28,709 nt of DNA from Kiritimatiellales bacterium (lineage in GTDB: Bacteria > Verrucomicrobiota > Kiritimatiellia > Kiritimatiellales > Pontiellaceae), in contig JAIPIO010000006.1 of NCBI GenBank assembly GCA_021734595.1, positions 1 to 28,709 of the forward strand, given 5' to 3'. A program made the translations under genes and the position numbers. The notes below the pieces were generated by a model. The model made no database searches. It was not told the origin of the DNA and worked only from the letters and a program-made list of their open reading frames with translations. Of the stretch, positions 1 through 7,583 are shown in pieces (positions within the stretch are counted from its first letter, which is position 1; each line of letters begins with the position of its first letter).

Positions 1-879
1 CAGCCCCGGCACCAGCACCTGCTGCGTAACAAGAAAGTCAAATTTTGCGCCGATGGCGAAAAAGAAGAGGATCAGGAAAAACTCGCGCAGCGGCTTGAGT
101 TCCTCGGCGATCACCAGCGCAACCGGGAAAGCGGCAATGGATACACCGGCAACAAATGCGCCCATTTCATAGGAGAGCCCGATCAGGTGCGCCGTTTCCG
201 CCATGAACAGGCACCACCCCAGCGACACGAGGAAGATGTATTCCTTGATAATGTCGAATTTCCGGAATAGCGCCATGATCACGAACTTAACCAGCAGGAA
301 CGATCCGGCACCCATCAGCGCCAGCTTCAGCACCAGCAGGACGACCCCCAGCCCCACGCCTTTGCCCCCCTCCCCGCCCAGCAGCAGAATCAGCACAATG
401 GCAATGATGTCCTGGAACAGCAGCACGCTGGTCATCATTTCCCCGATATGCCGGTGGTGCAGCGAAGTGGTCGGTATCAGCTTCAGGCTGATGATGGTAC
501 TGGAAAACATCAGTGCCGCGCCGACAACCAGGCTGTCGGCGAAACCAAATCCCAACAACAGCGTCGTCACCAGCCCCAACCCCGCAAAGGCCAAGCAGGT
601 TCCCAGCGTGATGATGGAGGTTTTGCGAAACAGCTTCAGCAGCTTGTCGGGATGCAGATTAAGTCCCAGCAGGAAAAGCAGCAGAATAATTCCCAGATGC
701 GACAACTGTTCGATGTGGTCGGCATTGCCGATGAGTTTAGTGCCCCACGGCCCGATAATCACTCCCAAGGCAATATAGGCCAGAATGATGGGTTGTTTGA
801 GGTAGAGGAACAAGGTTGCCAGAACCCCTGCCCCTGCAAAAATCAGCGTCAACTCCAGAACGATATTGTCAAAGCCCAT
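1..879 (-). CDS. CPA2-family monovalent cation:proton antiporter (KefB/Kch-type), N-terminal part
   Basis: This is an open frame of 293 codons running off the left edge, so the C-terminus is missing. My translation starts MGFDNIVLELTLIFAGAGVL and is almost entirely hydrophobic helices. It contains the family-typical GVIIGPWG turn after the first helices, a GIILLLFLLGLNL segment, and a polar LLFQDI stretch. These features fit the Na+/H+ exchanger domain of CPA2 antiporters, which exchange K+ or Na+ for H+ across the inner membrane. The ATG at 877-879 is preceded by AAGGGG at a 6-base distance, a good ribosome site. The upstream neighbour on the same strand is a K+ channel gene 145 bases away, suggesting a small cation-homeostasis group. 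Whether a RCK/TrkA-N regulatory domain follows cannot be seen. Confidence 0.9.
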   Translation of the reverse strand, partial: MGFDNIVLELTLIFAGAGVLATLFLYLKQPIILAYIALGVIIGPWGTKLIGNADHIEQLSHLGIILLLFLLGLNLHPDKLLKLFRKTSIITLGTCLAFAGLGLVTTLLLGFGFADSLVVGAALMFSSTIISLKLIPTTSLHHRHIGEMMTSVLLFQDIIAIVLILLLGGEGGKGVGLGVVLLVLKLALMGAGSFLLVKFVIMALFRKFDIIKEYIFLVSLGWCLFMAETAHLIGLSYEMGAFVAGVSIAAFPVALVIAEELKPLREFFLILFFFAIGAKFDFLVTQQVLVPGL

Positions 880-890
880 AAAAAACCCCT

Positions 891-930
891 TGGATAAATG
901 GATTATTGGATTCGTGGATTACTTGGTTTG
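891..930. repeat. short imperfect 8-bp tandem repeat (TGGATTNN)
   Basis: Four consecutive 8-base units (TGGATAAA, TGGATTAT, TGGATTCG, TGGATTAC) and a decayed fifth unit lie in the gap between the K+ channel and antiporter genes. Further downstream, about 975-1002, inverted-orientation relatives (ATCCAT, TCCATTAATCCATT) occur. Function is unknown; it could be a polymorphic spacer in the 5' region of the antiporter gene. Confidence 0.6.
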
Positions 931-1024
931 GTTTTTGCAACCGCACTACCCATTGTTCTCCAGCGATCCATCGATCGCGTCGTCCATTAATCCATTCTCT
1001 TGCGATGAACAATGCAGTCATCTT

Positions 1025-1735
1025 TTATTTCTCTTCATCACGGGCCTGCGAAAGCGCCGAGGCCAGCAAACCGGTCGGGACCGCTATCACGCCCAAGCCT
1101 ATCATCAGGACAAAACAGGTAAACACCTTGCCGCCGGCCGTGATCGGGTACATGTCTCCATACCCGACCGTCGTCAGCGTGGTGATGGCCCACCAAAGGC
1201 TATGGAAAACCGATTTGAACTGCTCAGGCTGGGCGACGTGTTCAAAATAGTAGATACCGACCGCAGACAGATAAAGCAGAATGGCCGCCACAAACCCAAA
1301 CAGCGCCAGCTCTTCTTTCGCGATCATCAAGGCGCGGTTGAAGCGTTTGACCGCCTGGTTGTATTTGAACAGCTTAAGAATGCGCACGAGCCGCAGCAGG
1401 CGGAATACCCTGACTGCGCGAAGGTCAAGACCGGAGGCAATGTAGAACGGCAGGATGGCCGCGAGGTCAACCAATCCATAGAAGCTAAACACAAACCTCG
1501 CCTTTTTTTCAGCCACAGCCAACCGGAGCACATATTCAAGTGTGAAGATAACAACCGTCAGGATCTCAAGTACACTTAGAACCTTCTGCGTTTTGGGCGA
1601 CAGATCCGGCAAGGTATCGACGGAAAAGGTTACAAGCGAAATGAGGATTAACGCCTGGACGGTGAATGCGAACACCTTCCCGGAAACATGGTCGGTACTA
1701 TTCACGACTCTTTTGATGGCTTCTCGATCGATCAT
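1025..1735 (-). CDS. voltage-gated-type potassium channel (6-TM ion transport protein)
   Basis: This 236-residue protein has the layout of a small six-helix Kv-like channel. Hydrophobic segments S1-S3 lie at about 22-100. The S4 sensor has a basic residue at every third position (R106, R109, R112, R115, R118, K121, K124). S5 is at about 145-163, a pore helix follows, and the K+ selectivity filter TTVGYGD is at 188-194, then S6 at about 203-228. The filter is textbook for K+ selectivity. There is no large cytoplasmic C-terminal domain. The gene starts with ATG at 1733-1735, 28 bases after the rRNA methyltransferase gene, so the two are probably co-transcribed. The downstream CPA2 antiporter gives the pair a plausible role in K+/H+ balance; that link is inferred from position. 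Confidence 0.93.
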   Translation of the reverse strand: MIDREAIKRVVNSTDHVSGKVFAFTVQALILISLVTFSVDTLPDLSPKTQKVLSVLEILTVVIFTLEYVLRLAVAEKKARFVFSFYGLVDLAAILPFYIASGLDLRAVRVFRLLRLVRILKLFKYNQAVKRFNRALMIAKEELALFGFVAAILLYLSAVGIYYFEHVAQPEQFKSVFHSLWWAITTLTTVGYGDMYPITAGGKVFTCFVLMIGLGVIAVPTGLLASALSQARDEEK

Positions 1736-1763
1736 GGCCCAACCCCCGTTTCATCCACTGGGT

Positions 1764-2801
1764 TCATGCAAACCCCTCCCTCATCCTGCGCCGCACCAGC
1801 TGCCCGCAGGCAGCGGCGATGTCCGATCCCAGCGAGTAGCGCAGCGTCACGTTGAACCCGGCATCCTTCAGTCGGTCGGCGAACGCCTTCCGCGCCAGGT
1901 GCGGCGTGCCCTTGAGCCCACAGCCCTCGAATTCGTTGAATGGGATTATATTGATGTGCACGGGGATGTCCCGCAGATAATTTTCCAATGCCTGGAAATC
2001 CTCGTCGCCATCGTTAACGCCTTCGAGCATCAGGTATTCAACCATCACCTTCCGGCTCCTGCCGATCACGGCCATCGCTTCATGAAGCGCATCCAGATTG
2101 TATTTCCTGGCCAGCGGCATCAGTTTCTCGCGCACCTGCTGACGCGCACTGTGCAGACTGAGCGCAAGCTGGACACAGGGGAACCGTTCCGCGCATTGCA
2201 CCATCGCATCCGGAATGCCGACCGTCGAAACCATCAACCGCATCCCGGCAAGGTTGAAGCACGTCGCGTCCTGTAGCACTTCCAATGATTGGAAAACATT
2301 TTCCAGGTTCTGGAACGGCTCGCCCATGCCCATTAAAACCACGTTGCGCACGGTGCGCCCTTCGGCCCGCAGCAACCGGTTCGCCTGTGCCACCTGGTCG
2401 AGGATTTCCCCGTAGGTCAGATTCCGTGAAAACCCCAGTTGTCCCGTGGCGCAGAACCCGCACTTGCAGACACAACCGACCTGCGAAGAGATACAAAGCG
2501 CCGTCCGCCCCGTCTTCACCCGCAGAATCACACTTTCGATCAGATGGCCGTCCAATGTCTGGAAACCCAGCTTGGTTGCCCCGTCGGTTTCCGAGTCGCG
2601 GCGGCCGGAAAGTTCCAGGCATTGGAAACCGACTTCCCGCCCGAACACCGACCGGGCCGCACCCGGCAGCACCGCCAGCGCCCCCTCCTTGCCAAGCCCT
2701 TTCTTGAAGAAGGCATTGCGGAACAGCTTGAACCGGTGCGGCTGCACCGCCGTCCGGCTGCGCAATGCCTCCAAACCTTGCTGGTCGTAAATTGAGATCA
2801 T
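1764..2801 (-). CDS. rlmN: RlmN-type dual-specificity 23S rRNA/tRNA adenine-C2 methyltransferase (radical SAM)
   Basis: This protein of about 345 residues resembles RlmN, which methylates C2 of A2503 in 23S rRNA and A37 in tRNAs. The radical SAM cluster cysteines follow CX3CX2C (C110, C114, C117 counted from the chosen start) within QVGCVCKCGFCATG. The two catalytic cysteines of the family are also in place: C103, seven residues before the cluster as in E. coli, and C332 in the AACGQL motif near the C-terminus. GMGEP is present. I chose the ATG at 2799-2801 because a start 30 bases further upstream would fall inside the hairpin of the preceding terminator. The gene contains four exact copies and one near copy of the TTCCA-N5-TGGAA palindrome, all read as F-Q-x-L-E/D (for example FQNLE followed closely by FQSLE). 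A Cfr-type C8 methyltransferase is a less likely alternative. Confidence 0.92.
   Translation of the reverse strand: MISIYDQQGLEALRSRTAVQPHRFKLFRNAFFKKGLGKEGALAVLPGAARSVFGREVGFQCLELSGRRDSETDGATKLGFQTLDGHLIESVILRVKTGRTALCISSQVGCVCKCGFCATGQLGFSRNLTYGEILDQVAQANRLLRAEGRTVRNVVLMGMGEPFQNLENVFQSLEVLQDATCFNLAGMRLMVSTVGIPDAMVQCAERFPCVQLALSLHSARQQVREKLMPLARKYNLDALHEAMAVIGRSRKVMVEYLMLEGVNDGDEDFQALENYLRDIPVHINIIPFNEFEGCGLKGTPHLARKAFADRLKDAGFNVTLRYSLGSDIAAACGQLVRRRMREGFA
1983..1997. repeat. TTCCA-N5-TGGAA palindrome inside rlmN
   Basis: Exact copy with spacer ATGCC. It is read on the minus strand as F-Q-A-L-E of the methyltransferase. It is one of 22 exact copies in the window. Confidence 0.9.
2280..2315. 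repeat. paired TTCCA-N5-TGGAA palindromes inside rlmN
   Basis: Two exact copies at 2280-2294 (spacer ATGAT) and 2301-2315 (spacer GGTTC), 21 bp start to start, i.e. two helical turns. On the minus strand they encode FQNLE and FQSLE almost back to back, immediately after the conserved GMGEP motif. Confidence 0.92.
2550..2627. repeat. one degenerate and one exact TTCCA-N5-TGGAA palindrome inside rlmN
   Basis: The copy at 2550-2564 has one mismatch (GTCCA instead of TTCCA, spacer ATGTC). The copy at 2613-2627 is exact (spacer GGCAT). They are 63 bp apart start to start, six helical turns. They encode FQTLD and FQCLE. Confidence 0.8.
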
Positions 2802-2818
2802 GGGTCGGGTTATAATAG

Positions 2819-2847
2819 AAAAGGCCGGCATCCGCCGACCTTTTTTT
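2819..2847 (-). terminator. Rho-independent terminator after the zinc-ribbon/PTS-IIA gene
   Basis: On the minus strand a 9-bp stem with a 4-base loop (AAGGTCGGC / GCCGGCCTT, one G-U pair) is followed by TTCTATTATAA. It lies about 23 bases after the stop of the 2870-3715 gene. The plus strand also has a T run (2841-2847), but no plus-strand gene needs it. The hairpin overlaps the only in-frame ATG upstream of 2801, which argues for the shorter rlmN start. Confidence 0.75.
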
Positions 2848-2869
2848 CATGCGATCCGGAGCCGCCCGG

Positions 2870-3715
2870 TCACTTAATCGTCTTCTTCGTTGTTTTAATC
2901 AGTGCCTTCCACAGATCCTCTTCTGTTTGGGCCGACACCAGCAGCTCACGGGCATCCTTTTCCCGAAACGTGTTCGCCAGCCCGGAAAGGAGTTTAAGAT
3001 AAAATGCACTCGTCGCCGTGGGGATCACCATGAAGAAAAACACGCGCGAAAGCGTCCGGCCCGGTCCGCCGAATTTAATGCCTTTTCTATGAATGCCCAG
3101 CGCCATGGTCAATCCGCCGCCCTCCACGCCGCGCACGTGCGGAAAGGCCAATCCGTTATCCACACCGGTGCTGATAATCGCTTCGCGCTGCTGCGCCATT
3201 CTCAGCAGATGGGCACCATCGTTCACAAAACCCTCGTCGGCCATTCTGCCGCAGAGTTCCGCCAGCACCTCGTCCGCCGTCGTGCCCGACAGTGCCGGAA
3301 TCATCAGTTCCGGCGAAGTAAACCGTTCGATCCCCACCTTGCGTACTTCGCCCCACTTGCGGCTGGTACGCTCGCGCTGCACCTGGGACTCGGGGAGATA
3401 TAGAAAGCGGGCGCAGTTTGGACAGCGCGACAGCTGTTCCCCTTTCTGAACCGCAATCACCAGGCTTTTCGTCAGGTGCATCCCGCACCCCGCACAGTTT
3501 TCACCATAAATCGGAACAATTGCCTCCGGATGCTTCTGCACTAGACGGGCAAAATTCGTCTTCACTTGCGGCGGAAGCTGCGCACTCAGCGCTGCAATTG
3601 ATTTTTCCAGCGCTTCCAGCCGGACTTTCGGCATCGACACCTTCTTCTGCATGTCGGCCATAATCAGCTCCTGCAACTGGATCATGTGGTTAATCAGTTT
3701 ATGTATCGTTGTCAT
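2870..3715 (-). CDS. zinc-ribbon / PTS EIIA (PtsN-like) fusion protein
   Basis: This 281-residue soluble protein has two recognisable parts. The N-terminal part (about 1-110) begins with a helical, coiled-coil-like stretch and has a four-cysteine zinc ribbon, C74-x2-C77 and C98-x2-C101, of the kind found in CT398/COG1579-type proteins. The C-terminal part (about 130-281) matches a fructose/nitrogen-type PTS EIIA domain: GVDNGLAFPHVRG carries the phosphorylatable histidine (H193) and is followed by the usual beta-strand pattern (GIKFGG, VFFFMVIP). PtsN proteins are phosphate-relay regulators, often of K+ transport; here K+ channel and antiporter genes lie just downstream, but beyond a terminator. 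No sugar permease gene is nearby. A regulatory rather than transport role is my inference. The start at 3715 has only a weak ribosome site; internal Met codons are possible starts. Confidence 0.8.
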   Translation of the reverse strand: MTTIHKLINHMIQLQELIMADMQKKVSMPKVRLEALEKSIAALSAQLPPQVKTNFARLVQKHPEAIVPIYGENCAGCGMHLTKSLVIAVQKGEQLSRCPNCARFLYLPESQVQRERTSRKWGEVRKVGIERFTSPELMIPALSGTTADEVLAELCGRMADEGFVNDGAHLLRMAQQREAIISTGVDNGLAFPHVRGVEGGGLTMALGIHRKGIKFGGPGRTLSRVFFFMVIPTATSAFYLKLLSGLANTFREKDARELLVSAQTEEDLWKALIKTTKKTIK

Positions 3716-3907
3716 TTTTTCAAGCCATCCTTATAGTTTGCCTCTTACAGCGCGTTAAAATAACACGATATTCAGCAATTGAAAGTAAAACACTGATGTT
3801 TCACGAGATTCCACTCTGTTTGTGCTAGCTCCATTCCAAGGAACGCACAATCTTCAGGTCATTGGACAGCGATTTCCGTTGAGAACGGCATTTTTCAGGG
3901 ACGGGCA

Positions 3908-3935
3908 ATAAAAAGGCTGCCCCGAAGAACAGCCT
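3908..3935 (-). terminator. Rho-independent terminator of tRNA-Leu
   Basis: On the minus strand the stem AGGCTG/CAGCCT (3930-3935 with 3914-3919) encloses a loop of about 10 bases (TTCTTCGGGG) and is followed by TTTTTATT. It begins 8 bases after the encoded CCA end of the tRNA. Confidence 0.85.
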
Positions 3936-3942
3936 AAAACTA

Positions 3943-4029
3943 TGGTGCACCCGAATGGAGTCGAACCATCACGCCGTTGCCGGCACAAGAACCTGAATCT
4001 TGCGTGTCTACCAATTTCACCACGGGTGC
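3943..4029 (-). tRNA. tRNA-Leu, anticodon CAG
   Basis: The 87-base minus-strand sequence folds as a type II tRNA. The acceptor arm is GCACCCG/CGGGTGC with discriminator A and an encoded CCA end. The D-arm contains the GGTGAAATTGGTAGACAC region typical of bacterial tRNA-Leu. The anticodon stem CAAGA/TCTTG closes the loop TTCAGGT, giving anticodon CAG. A long variable arm (TGCCGGCAACGGCG) and a TTCGACTC T-loop follow. It reads CUG leucine codons. It is flanked by its own promoter and terminator, so it is an independent unit between the tsaB end of a long operon and the PTS-IIA gene. Confidence 0.96.
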
Positions 4030-4043
4030 TTCAAAGGGCAAGG

Positions 4044-4072
4044 TTTCTACCAACTGTTCCCTACCGAGTCAA
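4044..4072 (-). promoter_or_regulatory. sigma-70-type promoter of tRNA-Leu
   Basis: On the minus strand a -35 box TTGACT (4067-4072) and a -10 box TAGAAA (4044-4049) are separated by exactly 17 bases. The -10 box ends 14 bases before the first base of the mature tRNA. Confidence 0.7.
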
Positions 4073-4171
4073 CGCCCTAAACCTAAAAAGTTCCGAAATA
4101 TTCCTATTCTTCATCGACAGGCGAACGTCATTGGAATTCCCCGCCAGCCATCTTTCTTTCCGCAAAATCCA

Positions 4172-4822
4172 CTATGATGGAAAGCGCGGTTCGATGAAGA
4201 CGGGCGGATGCATGTAGAGCGGCTCGTCGGGCTCGGATCCGACACCGTTTTCCAACCGCTGGAAAACCAGCTGCCCGAGTTTTCCAGCCGTTGGAAAAAC
4301 GGATACCGCCTTTTCCAGGGTCTGGAAGGTTGAAAGCAGCTCTTCGAGCCGGTCGTGGTCGGGGCTGACCACCAGCGTGCCGTCCGGAATAAAATCTTTC
4401 AGCCGGTCCAGCTCCATCAGCTCAAAATCCTTTTCCAGCTCCCCGGCACAAAACAACCCGGCCCAGACCTGGCGGCGGCGGGCGTCGCCGACCACCGCGA
4501 CGCGGTCGGCACCCGTCTCCTGCGCCACCTGCGCGGCGAGCGCCTGGGCGCTGTTCAGGGCGTAAAAAGGCTTCCCTCCCGGCTGCGCCAGCGAGCGGGC
4601 CACCGAGAACGCAATCCGCATGCCGGAAAAGGCGCCCGGGCCGCGACCGGCGGCAAAGACATCGACGGTGTCCCAGTCCACCTTCAGCCCGGCCATGCTG
4701 TCGAACAGCTGCTGGCGGTTCTTGAAGTTTTCGATCCAGCTTTCTTCGGTGCACACTTCCCCGTCTTCGACCAGCGCAATGCTGCCGTGCTTGGATGAGA
4801 GTTCGATGGCAAAAATCTTCAC
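4172..4822 (-). CDS. tsaB: tRNA N6-adenosine threonylcarbamoyltransferase complex dimerisation subunit TsaB
   Basis: This 216-residue protein starts MKIFAIELSSKHGSIAL, an ASKHA-fold phosphate-1-like strand, and has the TsaB hallmark GRGPGAFSGMRIA at about 59-71. TsaB is the non-catalytic partner of TsaD in making t6A37 of ANN-decoding tRNAs; it acts in the cytosol with TsaE. The start is GTG (4820-4822), overlapping the tsaE stop by 4 bases (GTGA), so the two are translationally coupled. TsaD is not in the window. The C-terminal third contains three exact TTCCA-N5-TGGAA palindromes within 78 bases, read in two different frames (F-Q-T-L-E, F-P-T-A-G-K and F-Q-R-L-E). This is the last gene of the long minus-strand string. 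Confidence 0.93.
   Translation of the reverse strand: MKIFAIELSSKHGSIALVEDGEVCTEESWIENFKNRQQLFDSMAGLKVDWDTVDVFAAGRGPGAFSGMRIAFSVARSLAQPGGKPFYALNSAQALAAQVAQETGADRVAVVGDARRRQVWAGLFCAGELEKDFELMELDRLKDFIPDGTLVVSPDHDRLEELLSTFQTLEKAVSVFPTAGKLGQLVFQRLENGVGSEPDEPLYMHPPVFIEPRFPS
4250..4327. repeat. three phased TTCCA-N5-TGGAA palindromes inside tsaB
   Basis: Exact copies at 4250-4264 (spacer ACCGC), 4282-4296 (GCCGT) and 4313-4327 (GGGTC), spaced 32 and 31 bp, i.e. three helical turns each. The middle copy is read in a different frame from its neighbours, so the spacing is not set by codons. Confidence 0.95.
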
Positions 4823-5247
4823 TTTTCAGTCTCCCGGAAGATACGGAATGTACGCGCATCAGTGACCGAATCGGTGGTGATCTGGATATGCAGCAGGTCC
4901 GGCGGAAGCAGACCTTCCGCACGCTCCGCCCACTCGATGGCGGTGATGCCGTTGGCATCGAAATATTCCTCCAACCCCAATCCCAGCGCTTCCACCGGAC
5001 CATTGAGGCGGTAGAGGTCGATATGGTGCAGCGGCAGGCGGCCTTCATACTCGCCGATGATCGTGTAGGTGGGGCTGTTGACCGGCTCGTCAATCCCGAG
5101 TGCCACGGCCAGCCCTTGGATAAAACAGGTTTTGCCGGCACCCAGATCGCCATGCAGCGCAATAACGGTTCCCGGCTGCATATCTTCCGCCAGTTCCGCC
5201 GCCAGTGCCCAGGTCTCTTCCGGGCTATTGGTTTCGACTATCCGCAA
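4819..5247 (-). CDS. tsaE: tRNA threonylcarbamoyladenosine biosynthesis ATPase TsaE
   Basis: This 142-residue P-loop protein has Walker A GDLGAGKT at 33-40, the conserved NSPTYTIIGEY at about 57-67 and HHIDLYRL at 74-81, all characteristic of TsaE. TsaE is the ATPase that resets the TsaB-TsaD complex during t6A synthesis. The start is a TTG at 5245-5247, supported by an AAGGAG ribosome site about 10 bases upstream. The first bases overlap the end of the phosphatase gene by 10 bases, and the last overlap tsaB by 4, showing tight translational coupling. Its length is normal for the family. Confidence 0.94.
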   Translation of the reverse strand: MRIVETNSPEETWALAAELAEDMQPGTVIALHGDLGAGKTCFIQGLAVALGIDEPVNSPTYTIIGEYEGRLPLHHIDLYRLNGPVEALGLGLEEYFDANGITAIEWAERAEGLLPPDLLHIQITTDSVTDARTFRIFRETEK

Positions 5248-5777
5248 GGCGCCAGCTCCTTTTCCAGAATACCGGCAACTTCATCGATATGCTCAACGCA
5301 AAACTCCGCCGCCGTTTTTTCGGACGAGTCGGTCATCACGCGGAGGGCACGGCATCCCGCGTTGTGTCCGGCTTCAACATCGTTCTCGCTGTCACCCACC
5401 ATCCAGGATTTGGAAAGATCCAGCCCATGCTTTTTCGAAGCCTCGATCAGCATGCCGGGCTTTGGTTTGCGGCATTCGCAGCCGTCGGCATCAAGGTGCG
5501 GGCAGTAGTAAATATCCAGCACATCGAGCCGGTGGGCCCGGAGCAGGACACGAAACCGCTGGTGAATGTCCTGAAGCTTCTCTTCCGAGTAAAGCCCTTT
5601 GGCCACTCCCTGCTGATTGGTAATCACCACCGCCGGATAGCCTTTCTCCTTTGCGACGCGCAGCGCCGCCACGAAACCGGGCTGAAGGTAGAAATCTTCC
5701 CAGCGCTGCACGTAGCCGGGACCGGGCGATTCATTTACGATTCCATCGCGATCAAAAAATATACAGGGTCGTTTCAT
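5238..5777 (-). CDS. gmhB: D-glycero-D-manno-heptose-1,7-bisphosphate 7-phosphatase-like HAD phosphatase
   Basis: This 179-residue HAD-superfamily phosphatase has motif I FFDRDGIVN (nucleophile D9, acid D11), motif II VVITNQQG, lysine in CRKPKPGM and motif IV MVGDSENDVEAG. The GmhB-type zinc loop CPHLDADGCEC is present. In GmhB this enzyme removes the 7-phosphate of heptose bisphosphate for lipopolysaccharide core synthesis; related HisB-N enzymes act on histidinol phosphate, but the zinc loop and single-domain size favour GmhB. The ATG at 5775-5777 lies 4 bases after the stop of the upstream secreted-protein gene, and the 3' end overlaps tsaE. The gene implies a Gram-negative type envelope. 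Confidence 0.88.
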   Translation of the reverse strand: MKRPCIFFDRDGIVNESPGPGYVQRWEDFYLQPGFVAALRVAKEKGYPAVVITNQQGVAKGLYSEEKLQDIHQRFRVLLRAHRLDVLDIYYCPHLDADGCECRKPKPGMLIEASKKHGLDLSKSWMVGDSENDVEAGHNAGCRALRVMTDSSEKTAAEFCVEHIDEVAGILEKELAPCG

Positions 5778-5781
5778 ATCG

Positions 5782-7509
5782 CTACTTCTCTGTGAATTTA
5801 ACGGTTATGTTCGCGGGGCTGCTGTGGACTTCCATGCCGTCGCCGTAAACCGCCACTGCCTGCAGACGGCTGGGGCCCTCCCCGATGTCCCGCTCCGTGA
5901 AGAACAGCCTTGCTTCCGGTTCATACGGTTTATCATCCAGTACCCGTTCACCGCATATCAGCCTGATCCGCTCCGGCTTGTCTATGCCGCCCAGCGTCAC
6001 CTGCAGAGCATGGCGCATTTTATTATCGCCCTTGCCGCCTTCCGGCACAATGGCAACGGAACGGTCGAACCGCGCAACTACAAACCCTTTGAGTGCGAAA
6101 GCATTGAATTCCACATTATTCTCAACCTTGGCGATGGCGGTCAGTTCATGGTAACCGTCCGATACATCTTTCAGTCTGATGCGCATCGACGGATCCTCAT
6201 CAAAACCCCGGATTTTTACGCCATCAAGCAGGAACGCATAGGAATACCGGGCATTCTGTGCGGCACTGGCAGCCTGCACCATATAACTGAAGTCTCCGGT
6301 CAGCTTGCTCGCTCCCAGTACTTTCACCTGAATCGGCAGAGCATACGGCTTGGCCAGTGGATCACCCAGCAGCAGCAGCTGTAGCGGCGAGGCGATGGGC
6401 TGGTAGAAACTCTCCAGTGCGGTACAGCCGCCAGCATAATGGCAGAAAAACCGCGCGGACGGGAATTTGTTCGGATTCGACAGCGGCTCCACCACCGATC
6501 CGGCCGACACCGTGGCACCCGCCTTGATCCATTCCGTCACCTTGGTCTGGGGTTGTTGGAACTCCGCGCTCCAACTCGTCAGGGTGTCTGCCATGGCACC
6601 GGGCGCAAACGATTTGATTGTTGATGGATCCACATCGTATCCCCCCGTTATCAATCCCATCACGTTTTCCGTCCCCGCCGGGAAGTTGGTTGTGATCGTA
6701 GCCTGAACCTTCCACTGCGCCAACTCCTGCTGTGCCGAGGGATATTGCCACTCCCTGACCCTGTATCCTTTTTCATGGTCAGTAACCATGTCTGCCCTTA
6801 CCCCGAAATAGATCCCGCTGCGCTGCCCGCGGTGATCGGAAATCCTGCCGAGCGTTAGCGACTTCAGTACAGTGGCCTTGTCGTTGCCTTTTTCGCCGGT
6901 ATAACCGAGCATCATGCTCGGCAACGGCATCCGGTCCCGCAACCCGCTTTTGAGATAGTCCAGCTCCGGCGGGACGGTTGCTTCGGAACCAAGCCCGTAC
7001 TTGTAGCGCGCCAGCGACAGCGCGGGCAGCCGCATTTTGAACTCCGCATTGGGTCCGCCGAAAAGCTTGGAAAGGTAGATCCCCTTTTCAAGCACGTCCC
7101 CGGGCGGAATGGCTTTATTGCGCAAAAACGTCATCCCCGACACCGACATCTGGTGCCGGTCCCGCGGATGGGTTTTGACACGGATCGGAAAATCGACCGA
7201 ATACACCCACGCGAGAATCTGTTGGTCCAGGCCGCGCTCCCGCACCAGCTTGCTGGCCGGATCCCAGATCAGCTGCGTGAACTCCTCCCACGTCACCTCC
7301 GCTTTCCCGCCGTATGCGCTGACAGGTAGATCAAGGTAAACCACGTTGTGGGCGGGAATGCCGCGGGCGGATGCGTAGAAGTTCGCCACATGCATCGAAT
7401 CCTGCGAGATCCTGTTCACCAGCAACAGCACCTCGTGCGCCATCTGTGCCCGCAACGCCCCGGCAACCAGCAACACAACCGCCATAATCTGGTATTTTGA
7501 TAGTTTCAT
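5782..7509 (-). CDS. secreted TIGR03790-like protein of unknown function
   Basis: This is a protein of about 575 residues with an N-terminal signal peptide (MKLSKYQIMAVVLLVAGALRAQ). The start ATG at 7507-7509 was chosen because it places the signal peptide at the N-terminus; a longer in-frame version would add 21 residues lacking any such logic. After the signal come the features I associate with the TIGR03790 family: VLLLVNRISQDSMHVANFYAS, then ARGIPAHNVVYLDLP, then a region with conserved GYTGEK, GLITGGYDV and GATVSAGSVVEPLSNPNKFP. The C-terminal about 200 residues look like Ig-type beta sandwiches. The biochemical role is unknown. It sits 74 bases after the large polyferredoxin fusion and 4 bases before the gmhB-like gene, so it belongs to the same gene string. 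Confidence 0.75.
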   Translation of the reverse strand: MKLSKYQIMAVVLLVAGALRAQMAHEVLLLVNRISQDSMHVANFYASARGIPAHNVVYLDLPVSAYGGKAEVTWEEFTQLIWDPASKLVRERGLDQQILAWVYSVDFPIRVKTHPRDRHQMSVSGMTFLRNKAIPPGDVLEKGIYLSKLFGGPNAEFKMRLPALSLARYKYGLGSEATVPPELDYLKSGLRDRMPLPSMMLGYTGEKGNDKATVLKSLTLGRISDHRGQRSGIYFGVRADMVTDHEKGYRVREWQYPSAQQELAQWKVQATITTNFPAGTENVMGLITGGYDVDPSTIKSFAPGAMADTLTSWSAEFQQPQTKVTEWIKAGATVSAGSVVEPLSNPNKFPSARFFCHYAGGCTALESFYQPIASPLQLLLLGDPLAKPYALPIQVKVLGASKLTGDFSYMVQAASAAQNARYSYAFLLDGVKIRGFDEDPSMRIRLKDVSDGYHELTAIAKVENNVEFNAFALKGFVVARFDRSVAIVPEGGKGDNKMRHALQVTLGGIDKPERIRLICGERVLDDKPYEPEARLFFTERDIGEGPSRLQAVAVYGDGMEVHSSPANITVKFTEK

Positions 7510-7583
7510 CCGTCCGCACCCCTCTACTGTTCCAAAGAAACGTATCTTTACCAACACGCGAATGAAACGCAACGAATATATTG

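Noticed and set aside
5401..5415. Near match to the palindrome (ATCCA-GGATT-TGGAA) in the GmhB-like gene
   Set aside because: It encodes the conserved K-S-W-M-V-G-D approach to motif IV and stands alone, so chance is likelier.
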